Assembly: GCF_004210375.1 (NCBI RefSeq)
Contig: NC_134834.1
Coordinates: 89,346,170 to 89,410,169, forward strand
Origin: Tachypleus tridentatus
Taxonomy: Eukaryota; Arthropoda; Merostomata; Xiphosura; Limulidae
DNA: 64,000 nt
Direction of reading: 5' to 3'
A model generated the notes under the pieces. That model made no database searches. It was given only the letters and a program-made list of their open reading frames with translations, and was not told where the DNA came from. Position numbers and translations under genes: made by a program. Position 1 is the stretch's first letter; the number at the start of each line of letters is the position of its first letter. Below, one piece after another: positions 34,225-45,494 of the stretch.

Positions 34225-34370
34225 AGGATAGACTGTGTTCTTCAAATTTATATTATAAGCAAATTCCTGTGACAAGCTGACATCTCGATAACCTTTGATA
34301 TTTACAAACAACGCAAACTCTAACATGTGTGGATTATAAAATACTGGTATATTTCAGTTAATGTACAAGT
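34225..34370. repeat. Direct repeat, copy 2 (partner 29465-29720)
   Basis: Shares CTGACATCTCGATAACCTTTG and GATTATAAAATACTGG with copy 1 and lacks the SINE-B insertion. Confidence 0.65.
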
Positions 34371-34743
34371 CTTGTGAGTGCTAAGTTCAACAAAATGCAA
34401 AATCTGTTCTTTGTTGACAGAATCAAAGCATAACAAACATACAACTTGTTTTGGTTATCAAGTACATTCGTTGTACAATTATAACATTGTACAGTAGGCA
34501 TGATGGATTTATAAAATGTCAAAGAAAAAATATCTATGTCCTTGTAGACAATATCTTCTATCTTAAAAACCACAAATTGATATATTTTGTCAAGAAGTGT
34601 TTATTGTTATCATAATTAGTGTAGAGAATTTATTTGTTCTTAAATTTTTCAAAGGTTATATGCACATAATATTTGATAAATATCGAATAAAGTGGTCTTC
34701 ATTTAAGGTATCCCAGAGAGTTACGTTGATAGAACCTCATTAA

Positions 34744-35043
34744 TTAAACTCTTTGATTACACATAGACAGAACAATAAATTTATTTACTCTTGTAAATGC
34801 TGATCTCAAATATAACCATTCATCAAGATCTAACAAGTTACAAGCTTCACACTCATCTTTCTTCAGTTCTTGTAAAATAAGCCATATCTGTTCAGAATAT
34901 ATATTAATAGAAACTGATTTAATATAATTATTTAATTTCTTTTTTGTTATGAAGTACAGTGTTTTAGGTAAGTATGAAAATGATAACTCTTTGCAGTAAT
35001 TTCTGTTATTATGGATTTCATAAAATAAAGAGAACCTTATCAA
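34744..35043 (-). other. Unassigned 99-codon open frame
   Basis: Starts MIRFSLFYEIHNN and ends VLSMCNQRV, with a charged middle (LQELKKDECEACNLLDLDEW). No domain, signal peptide or splice logic is recognised. It could be chance or a relic of an unidentified element. Confidence 0.2.
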
Positions 35044-35417
35044 ATGTCATGTCAATAACTTGATAATCAAATCGATATGTAAACAACATAGAGGCGATAT
35101 TGTTAACACATGCAACATGAATTACTTGATTCTGTCCTAATTAGTATAATGTAGCAATGCTATTTATTAATATAACAAATATGTCTTAAACCAAACGTTA
35201 TTGTGCCAAAAGAAAACCATAAACAGAAATTAGATTTATAAGCAAAGAAACATATATTACGATATATTGACATTTAGAAGTTGATCCACCATATTTTCTT
35301 CCATATAGTAGACCTGCATCAATCTTATTGTTAGTAATGAAAAGGACAGTGTGTTGATAATTGGAAAGTAAGCCAGACTTGATAGAACTTTAGATTGTTT
35401 TTTGTAGTCTGATTTCA

Positions 35418-36230
35418 AACATTAGTAAATGTCTATCACCATTCGAGTGCATGTAAACATAACTGTATTGTTTAATACCAAACATTAGTATATTTCTATC
35501 ACCATTCGAGTGCATGTAAACATAACTGTATTGTTTAATACCAAACATTAGTATATTTTATCACCATTCGAGTGCATGTAAACATAACTGTATTGTTTAA
35601 TACCAAACATTAGTATATTTCTATCACCATTCGAGTGCATGTAAACATAACTGTATTGTTTAATACCAAACATTAGTATATTTCTATCACCATTCGAGTG
35701 CATGTAAACATAACTGTATTGTTTAATACCAAACATTAGTATATTTCTATCACCATTCGAGTGCATGTAAACATAACTGTATTGTTTAATACCAAACATT
35801 AGTATATTTCTATCACCATTCGAGTGCATGTAAACATAACTGTATTGTTTAATACCAAACATTAGTATATTTTTATCACCATTCGAGTGCATGTAAACAT
35901 AACTGTATTGTTTAATACCAAACATTAGTATATTTCTATCACCATTCGAGTGCATGTAAACATAACTGTATTGTTTAATACCAAACATTAGTATATTTCT
36001 ATCACCATTCGAGTGCATGTAAACATAACTGTATTGTTTAATACCAAACATTAGTATATTTTTATCACCATTCGAGTGCATGTAAACATAACTGTATTGT
36101 TTAATACCAAACATTAGTATATTTCTATCACCATTCGAGTGCATGTAAACATAACTGTATTGTTTAATACCAAACATTAGTATATTTCTATCACCATTCG
36201 AGTGCATGTAAACATAACTGTATTGTTTAA
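35418..36230. repeat. 63-bp minisatellite, about 13 units
   Basis: Tandem units containing CACCATTCGAGTGCATGTAA and ACATAACTGTATTGTTTAAT, nearly identical. The main variant is C or T in TATATTTYTATCACC. One unit (near 35558) is 62 bp. Because 63 is 3 x 21, the minus strand stays open for 234 codons (35548-36252) as repeats of IKQYSYVYMHSNGDRNILMFG, with R or K at one position. The frame ends at the 62-bp unit. I regard the ORF as a by-product of the period unless transcription is shown. Confidence 0.97.
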
Positions 36231-36252
36231 TGAGCTCGTAAATTTCACACAT

Positions 36253-37429
36253 TTCACATATTGATTATTTACTGACTATTAAATTCGGTGGCAGTTAATT
36301 TATTTAAGAAGTACATGTTTTGTAGAATTTGAACGATTTATTTTCATTATTGAATATATTATAAATATATAAGTAGCGATAATGTATTGTAATAGACTTG
36401 GTAAACTCAAAACCGACCTGTATTGCATGCCTGGTCAATGACCTGAGTTCATTCTACTGCTATGCAATATGTCGCTTCATACAAAGAAGCACTGAATACT
36501 CAGTGGTACTGTAGCGTTGTTTGAAGACTTGTATCTTTTAATTATATTTTCTGAAGTTGATACACTGATGAAAAGTATAACATGAGATGATTACAATAAC
36601 AATGAATCTGAAGTCTGGAACAACTGTTGTAAAGAACAAGAACTATTAATTATAATTTATAAATTATATAAACTCTTACGTAATGAGTTGGAATTGATGT
36701 AGAGTATGAAAAGTAATCCAATAAAATTATAATGATTATAATGTATTAGTGTATCTGAGGTTTTGTCAAGTATGTATGATGCTTGTTAAATTTATTTAAA
36801 GATAGTATATTGGGCTATGACAAGTTTTATATAAGAACATCACAGAGCTCAAAATTGTATAATACACTTTACTGAAACATTGTTTCAAATATTTTGAGAA
36901 TAAAATAACAAATAGTCAGTCAATTTACAATTAAATATTTTTTTTTTATGATTTACCCAAGTGGCACAGCGGAATATCTGGGGACTTTCAACGTTAGAAA
37001 CAGGGATTTAAGTCTCGTGGTGGGTAGAGCACAGATAGATCATTGTGCAGTTTTGTGCTTAACTACAAATAAACAAATATGTTTTTTGAGTTATGTTTAT
37101 TTGTGAAAAATGTACATTTAAAATTAATAAGTTCAAATGCATATAAAGTTTATAAAGATACGGAAATATATTTTTCCTTTTGTATAAATGAAAATTTTAA
37201 TTGGTTTAATCTTAAGTGAACACGCAGTCAAAAATTGTCATCAATTGTTATAATGAAATAGCCCACACAATTTATATGTGTGGCTACGTGATGGCCTTTG
37301 TATTGCCTAACAAACATCGGGCTTGATGGGAAATAAAGGTTTACCTCAAAGCTTTATGAATTCTAATTGCGTAGAACAATAAGTGAATGGTGAGTGTTAC
37401 TGTTATATATATATATATGTTGTAATAGT
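36253..37429. other. AT-rich stretch with one SINE-B
   Basis: Holds a SINE-B (36957-37078) and a TA microsatellite near 37405. No gene seen. Confidence 0.55.
36957..37078 (+). mobile_element. SINE-B
   Basis: Head CCCAAGTGGCACAGCGGAAT, tail GCACAGATAGATCATTGTGC, then AACTACAAATAAACAAAT. Confidence 0.85.
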
Positions 37430-38880
37430 AAAGTGATTGGATAAACAGTAAATAATTCATTTATTATATTTAGTTGTAGCAAATTGATATGAATGAAATC
37501 ACACATAGAGAATTAACATAAGGATATGACTTACACAAGACATATGTAGTGATATGTACATTATATGTGAATGTGTATTTATAAAGTGAAACAGTAGGTT
37601 CTTATGTTCAATTATATAGAGAACTAAATAAGCAACTTTTTCGGGACATTAAAAGCACATAAAATAAGTTAATGTGTATAATAACTGTCTTATTCAAATA
37701 ATGGATAATATAGTTGAACAGATATATGTTGTATAGCCAATAGCACAGTAGTATGTCTATGGACTTATACCACTAGAAACTGGTTATCAATAGCCGTGGT
37801 GTAGTTGCCTGCTTAATAGCAATAGTCATATATGTTATAATAGGTGTATTATTGAAATAACGGTTTCATTTGATAAAGCGAAACAGCAGATGTGTAAAAT
37901 TCTGTTGAACTAAAGATACATTGTCTGCTTAAAGTAGAACTATCGTTAGTGAGAACTTGTAATTATAACATCTTCGGTACATAGAACACTGTAAAAGAAA
38001 CATAAGTAAAATATTATAGGATACATTTGTAAAATAACGTTTTTTCAAGAAACATAACAAATCATAGTGATATGGATAGAATGAAGACAAACTAGTGGAA
38101 GTGCAAACTTCTATGTCAAATTATTGCAAAGCATGTAAATAAGTATTTTTTTCAGGACAATAACTGTAAAAAAGTAAGTTTAATATAGAAACTAAAACTA
38201 TAATCAGCACGTTAGAAAAAAATTTGCTGTTTTATTCAATATCAATAAAATGTTACGTATGATAAAAGTTTTTAGCAGGAAGTTGAATGTGCGAGTAACA
38301 CCATCTTCTTATAAGAACACAAGTAAATGAATCATAAGATGAGAACATGCTTGTATGAAGTATAGAAACACCTTTTTAAAATGCATGCAATTAAATGTAA
38401 GTTGAGACATATATGCAATTCTTTTAAATACTACTTGCTTTGTAAGACTTTCATCATGTAACAACATCGCATATTGAACCTATATAACATAATTCGCTGA
38501 GCAACACCATCCATCTTTACAAACGTGCTTTTAAGTAAAACAATCTACATATAGAGACATAGTCTAGCTTTCTAAAACATATTTAACGTATTACTTATAA
38601 AGTAAAACTGAAAATGAATTTTACGCCTAGCCAAAAAATACACCTATAGAAACATATTAACACCTGCCTAGTAACGTCATCCACCTGTAGTAACTCTATC
38701 TGCCTACAGAAATGCCATCTACCTTTGTAAAACGTATGACAGTTAAAAGTATAAAGCAGCGTGTGTAAAATGAAATATATGACCAAGTATAATAAAACAA
38801 TCATCCTTATACGGGTAGAGTCAATCTGGCAAAACTTTGGCGTTAAAATAATGGTTTTACTTGTAACATAATTAAATCTA
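37430..38880 (-). repeat. Inverted duplication, right arm (partner 30090-33290)
   Basis: Aligns with the left arm as reverse complement. It lacks the mariner: the site reads ACATAGAAGTTTGCACTTCC on minus (about 38100), with a single TA. It carries its own SINE-B relic (37733-37826). Confidence 0.85.
37733..37826 (+). mobile_element. SINE-B relic
   Basis: AGCCAATAGCACAGTAGTAT head and ATCAATAGCCGTGGT core; the tail is decayed. Confidence 0.6.
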
Positions 38881-40140
38881 GACATTGATGAGATGTTGAG
38901 ACACTCTAGAGTAAGATCATAACATGGCTGCCTATTTGATGCCTCTTTGTGGCTCTAGCAACACAATTTTTGGATAAGTTTTGTTATTATAACAACGTCA
39001 GCTTTTCAAGTTATTCTCACATTTCTTCTCAGTTTGTTCATTGTGGATTCAAGATCAGAAGCATGTGAAAATAACATTTCAAATCTATCTTTTGTCTCCA
39101 ACAAGTCATCGTCCAACTGTAGTTTGTACTTTACACCTATCTTATGTCCCCAACATACCATTTCCTGACACTAGTTTAGCAGTAATGCTCATGTTTTCGT
39201 GCATTGTTGTGACACTAATTTTTCGCTGGTGAGTTCTTTTATATTAACTGATTGAGGATAACTCAACTTCCACTCCACTTAACGATAGCAACGTAATTCT
39301 CCCTTTAAAGTTTCTATAAGCTTGAACATTTGCACACAGCCGGAAATTGCTGCACGCTTACGTTGTAAAATACTTTAATTAACGTAAAAAAAATGGCTAT
39401 AGTTAACTTTGACTGATTTCAATCTCTATCTTGAAAAATTCATATTTTACAAATAAATGAGTATTTATAACTTAGCTTAGAATATACTACAAAAAGTCAC
39501 AATTTAGAAGTTTTTAAGCATTATAGCTTACTACAGTAGGAACAATCACTCAAAATATTTTATTAGTCAGTTTCATTGACACAAATGTTAGAGAATCTAC
39601 TGACTTCGCTAGATCTACTTGATTGAAACTTGTTTTACGACAAGATGATATTCAAGTAGTCAAAGAAAGTTTACTATTTTTTTCCATAAACGCTATTAAA
39701 CTGTTATCTTTAAGCCTATTCTTAGCATTAATGTACTATTAATGAAAAAATATAATTTGTTGTTCTTTGTTATTACAAAGTTACACAAAGAGCTATATAT
39801 ACTCTGCCCACCACGGTTATTGAAATCTGATTTCTATTAGTACAAGTCTGCAGAAATACTACTGGATGTAGATGAAAACTATAACATACGTCCACGTGTT
39901 ACTTATAAATGTTGCGTAGTGTAGACATCTTCTTTTATTGTTTATGACATGGATGAGGTAATTGTAAAGCTTTGACAGAGGACTACGCATTGTCAATGAA
40001 ATTAAGTGTAACATTTTTAACATGTTTTTATAAGAAAGCTCCAGTGAGTTTATTTTTTCCGGTTGCGACAATAGTTAAAAATAGAACTGATTTCCGTTTG
40101 AACAGTAAGAGCAAGTTTTGTAAAACCTATTACTGAAGTA
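38881..40140. other. No gene; one SINE-B
   Basis: Contains a SINE-B at about 39763-39866 (reverse; AGTTACACAAAGAGCTATAT ... CCACCACGGTTATTGAAAT). Otherwise AT-rich unique sequence. Confidence 0.5.
39763..39866 (-). mobile_element. SINE-B
   Basis: Tail TTATTACAAAGTTACACAAA, core CTGCCCACCACGG, and a degenerate head. Confidence 0.75.
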
Positions 40141-41306
40141 TACTCTTCAAAACAAAAAACGCAAAAGAGATATTTTTGTTATTTTAAAGAGAAATATATG
40201 TAATAACGTTACAAGCTCAGAGTATGTGATGTTACACGTGTTAAGGCACTGATTGTCAGACTAAAATGACAATAAAAGTTATGCACTTTGAAAACGGAGG
40301 AAAACATCGGATTTTTCGCCAAAACGCATGCGTGTCCAATAAATTTGTTTGAGAGATCTGCATGTTCTGCAAGTGCAACATGTGCAAAATCCCTATAAAA
40401 GTGACGGGTTCTCGGTTTCCATAGCTCAGTGTTAAACCACCGACACGCAATACAGTTACGCCAAGACTGACTAAAGCACAACGCAACAACGCCATTGGTC
40501 ACTTGGAAGCAGGCGAATCTCGATCAGATATTGCCAGAGCTTTGAATGTCCACCAAAGCACCATCACGAGGCTATGAAATCGTCACTAACAACATGGATC
40601 AACTCGTGACCGTCCACGATCTGGCAGACCTTGTGTGACCACGCCCGCACAAGATCGCTACATCCGGTTAGGTCACCTTCGGGATAGGACCACCACTGCA
40701 ACGTCTACTGCCTCAACCATACCAGGGCTGCGTAGGATTTCCGATCGGACCGTACGCAACTGTCGACGAGATTCTTAGGCCCCATGTGCAACCCATCATG
40801 GTGAACGTCAACGACGTTTTTCAACATGACAACGCCCGTCCTCACACAGCCCGACTCACCACTGTCTTCTTGAGACACCACAACATCAACGTTCTTCCCT
40901 GGCCCTCCAGATTACCAGATTTAAACCCCATCGAACATCTTTGGGACGAGTTGGACCGACGTCTACGACAGCGACAACTTCAACCGCAGACTCTACCTCA
41001 GCTTGCAGCAGCTTTGCAGGCTGAGTGGACAGCCATTCCACAGGATATGATTCGTCATCTCATCGCTTCCATGGGCAGGAGATTCCAAGCAGTTATTGAT
41101 GCTCACGGGGGGGCATACTCGTTATTGACGTTGAGTGACGTTAAACTTCAACTAGTGAGCGTGGACTTCGCCTTTGCAGACTTTGGATGTTCAGCAGTGA
41201 ATGTGCAAAGTTTTACAGATGTCATACAGAACTACCCGGAATAAACTTGTAAACAATTTGTCTCATATTTTGCCTTTTGCGTTTTTTTTTTTTTTTTTGA
41301 AGAGTA
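40141..41306 (+). mobile_element. Tc1-like transposon with TIRs, internally deleted
   Basis: Inverted ends start TACTCTTCAAAA and continue to AAAAAACGCAAAAG; the right copy has an expanded poly-T run (41282-41298). TA target duplications lie at 40139-40140 and 41307-41308. The 1166-bp length is less than expected for an intact DD34E Tc1 element of this type because the middle of the transposase is gone. Confidence 0.94.
40458..41244 (+). pseudogene. Tc1-like transposase pseudogene (DD34E)
   Basis: The N-terminal half reads PRLTKAQRNNAIGHLEAGES, then RSDIARALNVHQSTITRL and, after stops, a GRP-type linker (RPRSGRP); this is the paired-like HTH DNA-binding region. The usual start codon is ACG at 40458. 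At about 40757 the frame jumps from the end of the HTH linker (RTVRN) to VDEILRPHV, just before the second catalytic Asp. The segment with the first catalytic Asp is therefore deleted. The C-terminal open frame (40786-41244) keeps FQHDNARPHTARL ... LPDLNPIEHLWDEL, with 34 residues between Asp and Glu. A TATAAAAG box precedes the gene at 40392. The element is non-autonomous but could be mobilised in trans. Confidence 0.95.
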
Positions 41307-41308
41307 TA

Positions 41309-42104
41309 TTTCATATATCAAATAATGAGATGTTGATAACTAATTATGAATATACTGATTTTCAGACTTGCTTAGCGTATAAAGAAACATTTTAGGCCTT
41401 AGAAATTATGTGTTTCTTTCCCCCGCCTCTCGAGGCACTTCACTGAAAATACGGATTAAAACAATTAAAACAATTTGAAAGTAACAACGAAAGTTATCTA
41501 ACAGAAGTCACACAAGCTACTGTTAACAAGCGAGGAATGCAGTAAAACGTTTATTTAATTAACGTTTCTGAATCACTTAGGACTTTTTAAAATAAATGTA
41601 GTAACTTTGAGTGAAAGTTAAAAAAATGATCATTCTAAGAGTTGAAAAAAATATTTTGCTACACTTAAATTAAATTCGTTATAATGAATCAATAGAGGTG
41701 ATTAAACCGAAGAAAGTTAAATCCATTTTTATTTTTTGTCTGTTAACTGCGTTAAGATCTATATATGTACTTGTCATTTTGCCAAATAATACGTGAGTCG
41801 CTTATTTATGTATATCATAAAAATCGAGCCGTTTAAACTTATGTTTTGACTTGAAACATTGTGATCTTTTTAGTTTAGATATAGTTCTGTAAATAAAATC
41901 TTCACATATCAGTCAGTTTTCTGCTTTTTTTTATAATATCAAGATTTTTCTAGGATCTGCATCACTTTTTATTGTCGATAACATAATTAAAGAAAAGTTG
42001 TAACAATGGAATGATTCTACTTGAAAACATAAATGCTGAAACCTACGTGGTGTCTAATATTTCTGTACAAAAAATCTTACACTTAAATAATAATTATACT
42101 ACTT
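41309..42104. other. No feature recognised
   Basis: AT-rich, with no gene or repeat seen. Confidence 0.5.
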
Positions 42105-42346
42105 GTAATTCGAGGATCGCGGGTTCGAATCCCTGTCACACCAAACATGCTCGCCCTTTCAGCAATGGGGGCGTTATTATGTGAAGGTCAATCCCACTAT
42201 TTGTTGGTAAAAGAGTAGCCCAAGTGTTGGCAGTGGGGGGTGATGACTAGCTGCCTTCCCTCTAGTCTTACTCTGCAAAATTAGGAACAGCTGGCGCAGA
42301 TAGCCCTCGTGTAGCTTTACGTGAAATTCAAAACAAACCAAACCAA
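42105..42346 (+). mobile_element. SINE-A, part of the head missing
   Basis: Begins within the tRNA anticodon arm (GTAATTCGAGGATC), has an intact B box GGTTCGAATCCC, and the core and tail through AAACAAACCAAACCAAG. Confidence 0.92.
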
Positions 42347-42611
42347 GGACTGAAAATTATAGATCAGTTTTAAGGGAAACTGCGCCATCTAGAGGAAAAT
42401 AAGATTTTTTTTAATGGCAGATATTTATTTGAATATCCCAATCCCTCAAAAAGCGAATCTAAGCATTTAACAAACATCTTATTAAATATTTTCTCACAAA
42501 ATAAAAAATAGATAAAATCAATACATGTCCTTAATTTCCTCAGTTCAAAAGCCTACTTACGTTGAAAGTTGTTGTTTTTAACAACAAGTAACGTATTATA
42601 CTTTACCCCAT

Positions 42612-42705
42612 CAGCATGAAGTCTTACATCTTATAACGCTAAAAATCGGGTTTCGATATTGTGGTGAGTAAACCATGGATATCGCACAGTGTAGTTTTAT
42701 ATATA
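42612..42705 (+). mobile_element. SINE-B relic
   Basis: ACGCTAAAAATCGGGTTTCG core and a degenerate tail CACAGTGTAGTTTT. Confidence 0.55.
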
Positions 42706-44135
42706 ATAAGGTAGAAACAAAAAAAGTTATATCTCTAAATAACAGAAAATACTGAAAGTATTGAAAAATGATAGTCGTAATATTTACGGCTTGAGAGAAG
42801 TATCGAAATTGTGAGTATTTTCTGAACAGGATTTTGATCATGAGCTGGTGTTACTTTGTAACTTTAAATTACGAATTCCATCAGTTTGTGTTTCTTAGGA
42901 ATTATACAGCATGATGTTACCATCTTATTACCTTTTATTGTTTTGTATATTTCGATAACGTAGCGGTGAAACAGATTTAGCCGTTGTCAGCACAATACTT
43001 TATATTTCCGTATATATCTTGTTGTATGTGTTCTGGCTTTCCCAAAGGTATATTAGAGTTAAGCTTCATATATTAGGGTCAAAGACCTCTAACAATTTTC
43101 TTTCACATTTCTGTACCGAACAAAATTTCCTGATAGTCTATCGTTATGAGAATTTTAGAATCAATGTTAATATATACGCAGTAAAAACATGTTTAATTTA
43201 ACTATTCCAATGAAATAATTAATATTTTCTTTCGTAGGTGAAGCACTAAATTTAGTTGTTTTTTCATGTTCTTTTGAGTAAAAAATGTTATTTATTTAGT
43301 GAATCCACTTTGGCATTACATTTTAAGAGTTGTAATAATTGCTTAAAAACCCATTACATTCGAAGTTGAGGACTTTGCTTTTAGGCCATTGAGCTGAAGT
43401 TTACCGTAGGTACATATATTTTTTAAAGATCACCACATAAAGTGCAAGGGTTGATTCGTTCTCAGAGTGAATGCCGGTGCATTGTGCTTTAAATGGGGTT
43501 ATGTAGTGTACGTACGCCAAAGACAGCGAGCCATAAGTCTTGTTGAAACTTCATATTCGACCTCACGGTAAGGAGAATTTGGAGCTCTAACAATAGGTAA
43601 CATTCAGCTGGAGAGCCTAAGAATGCTCTTTTATTTCACGAAAACCGAGAAGAAAACGCTTCAACTATATCTTGAAATAAAATAAACCGTTTGGATTCTC
43701 AAGGAATTAAAAACTACGACAAGGGTGGAAAACTACATTACTTTTAAAGAAGATCGCAATCTCTTGCCAGAAGTAAACTTGAAACTTCCTTTCATTTTTG
43801 ATGATAACTTGAAAATTACAGGAGAGTAGAAACGTTAGAAATGTTTCCAAGAGTAAACTCGATTTTAAAATAAGTCACTTCTTCGTTGAATGGTTATTTG
43901 ACCTCTTGAATTTCAAGTATATGTCTCTTACCATCATTTGTTTTATTATATTTTTATTAAAAAGGCTTTTAAAAGGTGTACAACTCCTGGAAAGTGCAAA
44001 CAATGTAGAGATCGATTGTTTCTCGCTTTCAATGTAATAAATATATCTCTATCGTTAAATATTATTACAATTGCGTGAAGGTGATCATTTTATAAATAAA
44101 TAAGCTATTCAAGTTATGTCTCATAAATAATTCCG
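42706..44135. other. No gene recognised
   Basis: The stretch at 43480-43640 is somewhat less AT-rich, but all frames are interrupted by stops. Nothing is assigned. Confidence 0.45.
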
Positions 44136-44262
44136 TCCCCTCCTCTATGGCACAGCGGCATGTCTGCGACTTAGAACACTAGAAACCGAATATCGAAACC
44201 CGTGATGGGCAGATCACAGATAGCCATTATGTAGATTTGTGCTTAATTACAAACAAACATAA
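44136..44262 (+). mobile_element. SINE-B, tail to tail with an inverted copy
   Basis: Head TATGGCACAGCGGCATGTCT, B-box-like TATCGAAACCCGTG, tail GTGCTTAATTACAAACAAAC. It is followed at once by a reverse partial copy. Confidence 0.88.
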
Positions 44263-44269
44263 ACAATAA

Positions 44270-44345
44270 TTTTGTTTTTGTTTCCGAACACAAATCTACA
44301 CAACGGGCTATCTGTTGTTGCCTATCACGGGAATCGATATGAAGT
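44270..44345 (-). mobile_element. SINE-B 3' part, inverted neighbour
   Basis: TTCCGAACACAAATCTACAC, then GGGCTATCTG and ATCACGGGAATCGATA. The head is missing. Confidence 0.75.
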
Positions 44346-44929
44346 TTTTAACGTTTTACGCTTTCAGATTTGCCGCTGAGTTTTGTATGTTTGTTTCTAG
44401 AGTTGCAAATCCGCAGCCTTACTTCTGTGACACTGGTGAACAAAGTTGACGCTCTACAAGTTACAAAATATTTAAAAGTTTTGTAACTGTAGTTGATAGA
44501 GCAGATATATGTAAAGTACATTGTAAACTTCATTCTCAATCAATCTATTATATATATTTTTATGAAAACCACCATATGATACAACAGTTTGTATAATCTG
44601 CTAAAAACTAGCAGGCATAATTATAGGCTAGCACACACGGATTAACATTATATGTTTATTACGTTTTCTATTGTTAGGTGAGGTTTTTTTCAGGTGAATT
44701 TGAATACAATAAAAACAAAACACGCAAAGTCTGAAAAGGAAGCATTTTATTTTTTGAACTTCAAGTCGTACAAGTTAGCTTTACTAATGTTCACTGATAC
44801 GCTTTAGTATAGACGCTTCTACAACAATTTCACCTACTTGTTTAACTCCTGCCTTTTATATTACATTTTCTCACATGTATCTCTTCGTGAAAACACAAGC
44901 GCAATATTCTCGGAACTGGACAAAGAATG

Positions 44930-45048
44930 TGTTTGTGTTTTTCTTACAGCAAAGCCACGTCGGGCTATATGCTGAACCCACCGAGTGAAATCGAATACCT
45001 GATTCTAGCATTGTAAATCCGTAGACTTACCGCTGTAATAGCGGGGTT
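44930..45048 (-). mobile_element. SINE-C
   Basis: Tail GTGTTTTTCTTACAGCAAAG, then CGGGCTATATGCTGAACCCA, AATCGAATACCTGATTC, and a head ending ATAGCGGGGTTTG. Confidence 0.8.
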
Positions 45049-45145
45049 TGGACAGAGAAAGAAAAATACCAAAACTCACTAACTCAATAACGAATAATCT
45101 ACAGTAATAAATCTATAAATCAATACTAATTACGCTGTTTCATAT

Positions 45146-45360
45146 TATCGAGTCGCAGGTTCGAATTCCCGTCACACCAAACATGCTCGCCCTCTCAGTC
45201 TTGGGAGCGTTATAATGTGACGATCAATCCCACTATTCGTTAGTAAAAGAGTAGTCCAAGAGTTGGTGGTGGGTGGTGATTACTACCTGCTTTTCCTCTT
45301 GTCTTACACTGCTAAATTAGGGACGGCTGGTGCAAATAGCCCTCATGTATCTTTGCACGA
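45146..45360 (+). mobile_element. SINE-A without head, joined to an inverted copy
   Basis: From TCGAGTCGCAGGTTCGAATT to GTATCTTTGCACGA; the final AAATTC tail is missing because it fuses into a reverse SINE-A. Confidence 0.9.
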
Positions 45361-45494
45361 ATAGTGGGATTGACCGTCACATTATAACGTCCCAACAGTT
45401 GGAAGAGGCCAGCATGTTTGATGTGACGGGGATTCGAACTCGCAAAACTCGGATTACGAGTCGAGCACCATAACCACGTGGCCATGTTGGGCCC
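45358..45494 (-). mobile_element. SINE-A head half, inverted
   Basis: CGAATAGTGGGATTGACCGT through GCCATGTTGGGCCC; it lacks the 3' half. The junction uses the short shared motif CGAATA/CGA. Confidence 0.9.

Larger units (their letters stand above)
33291..35400. other. AT-rich stretch between duplicated arms, no certain gene
   Basis: Contains the direct-repeat partner at 34225-34370, a loose internal similarity between 33395-33440 and 33600-33650 (TTGTGCACTGAAA), and a minus open frame 34744-35043 (99 aa, Leu/Lys-rich, no recognised domain). Confidence 0.45.

Noticed and set aside
35418-36230. CRISPR array
   Set aside because: Units are contiguous 63-bp repeats without unique spacers, in a eukaryotic genome. 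It is a minisatellite.
40209-40502. Minus-strand ORFs over the Tc1 element
   Set aside because: They are shadows of the transposase N-terminal region, which is on the plus strand.
43480-43640. Less AT-rich stretch as an exon
   Set aside because: All frames have stops and no acceptor/donor pair frames an open segment.
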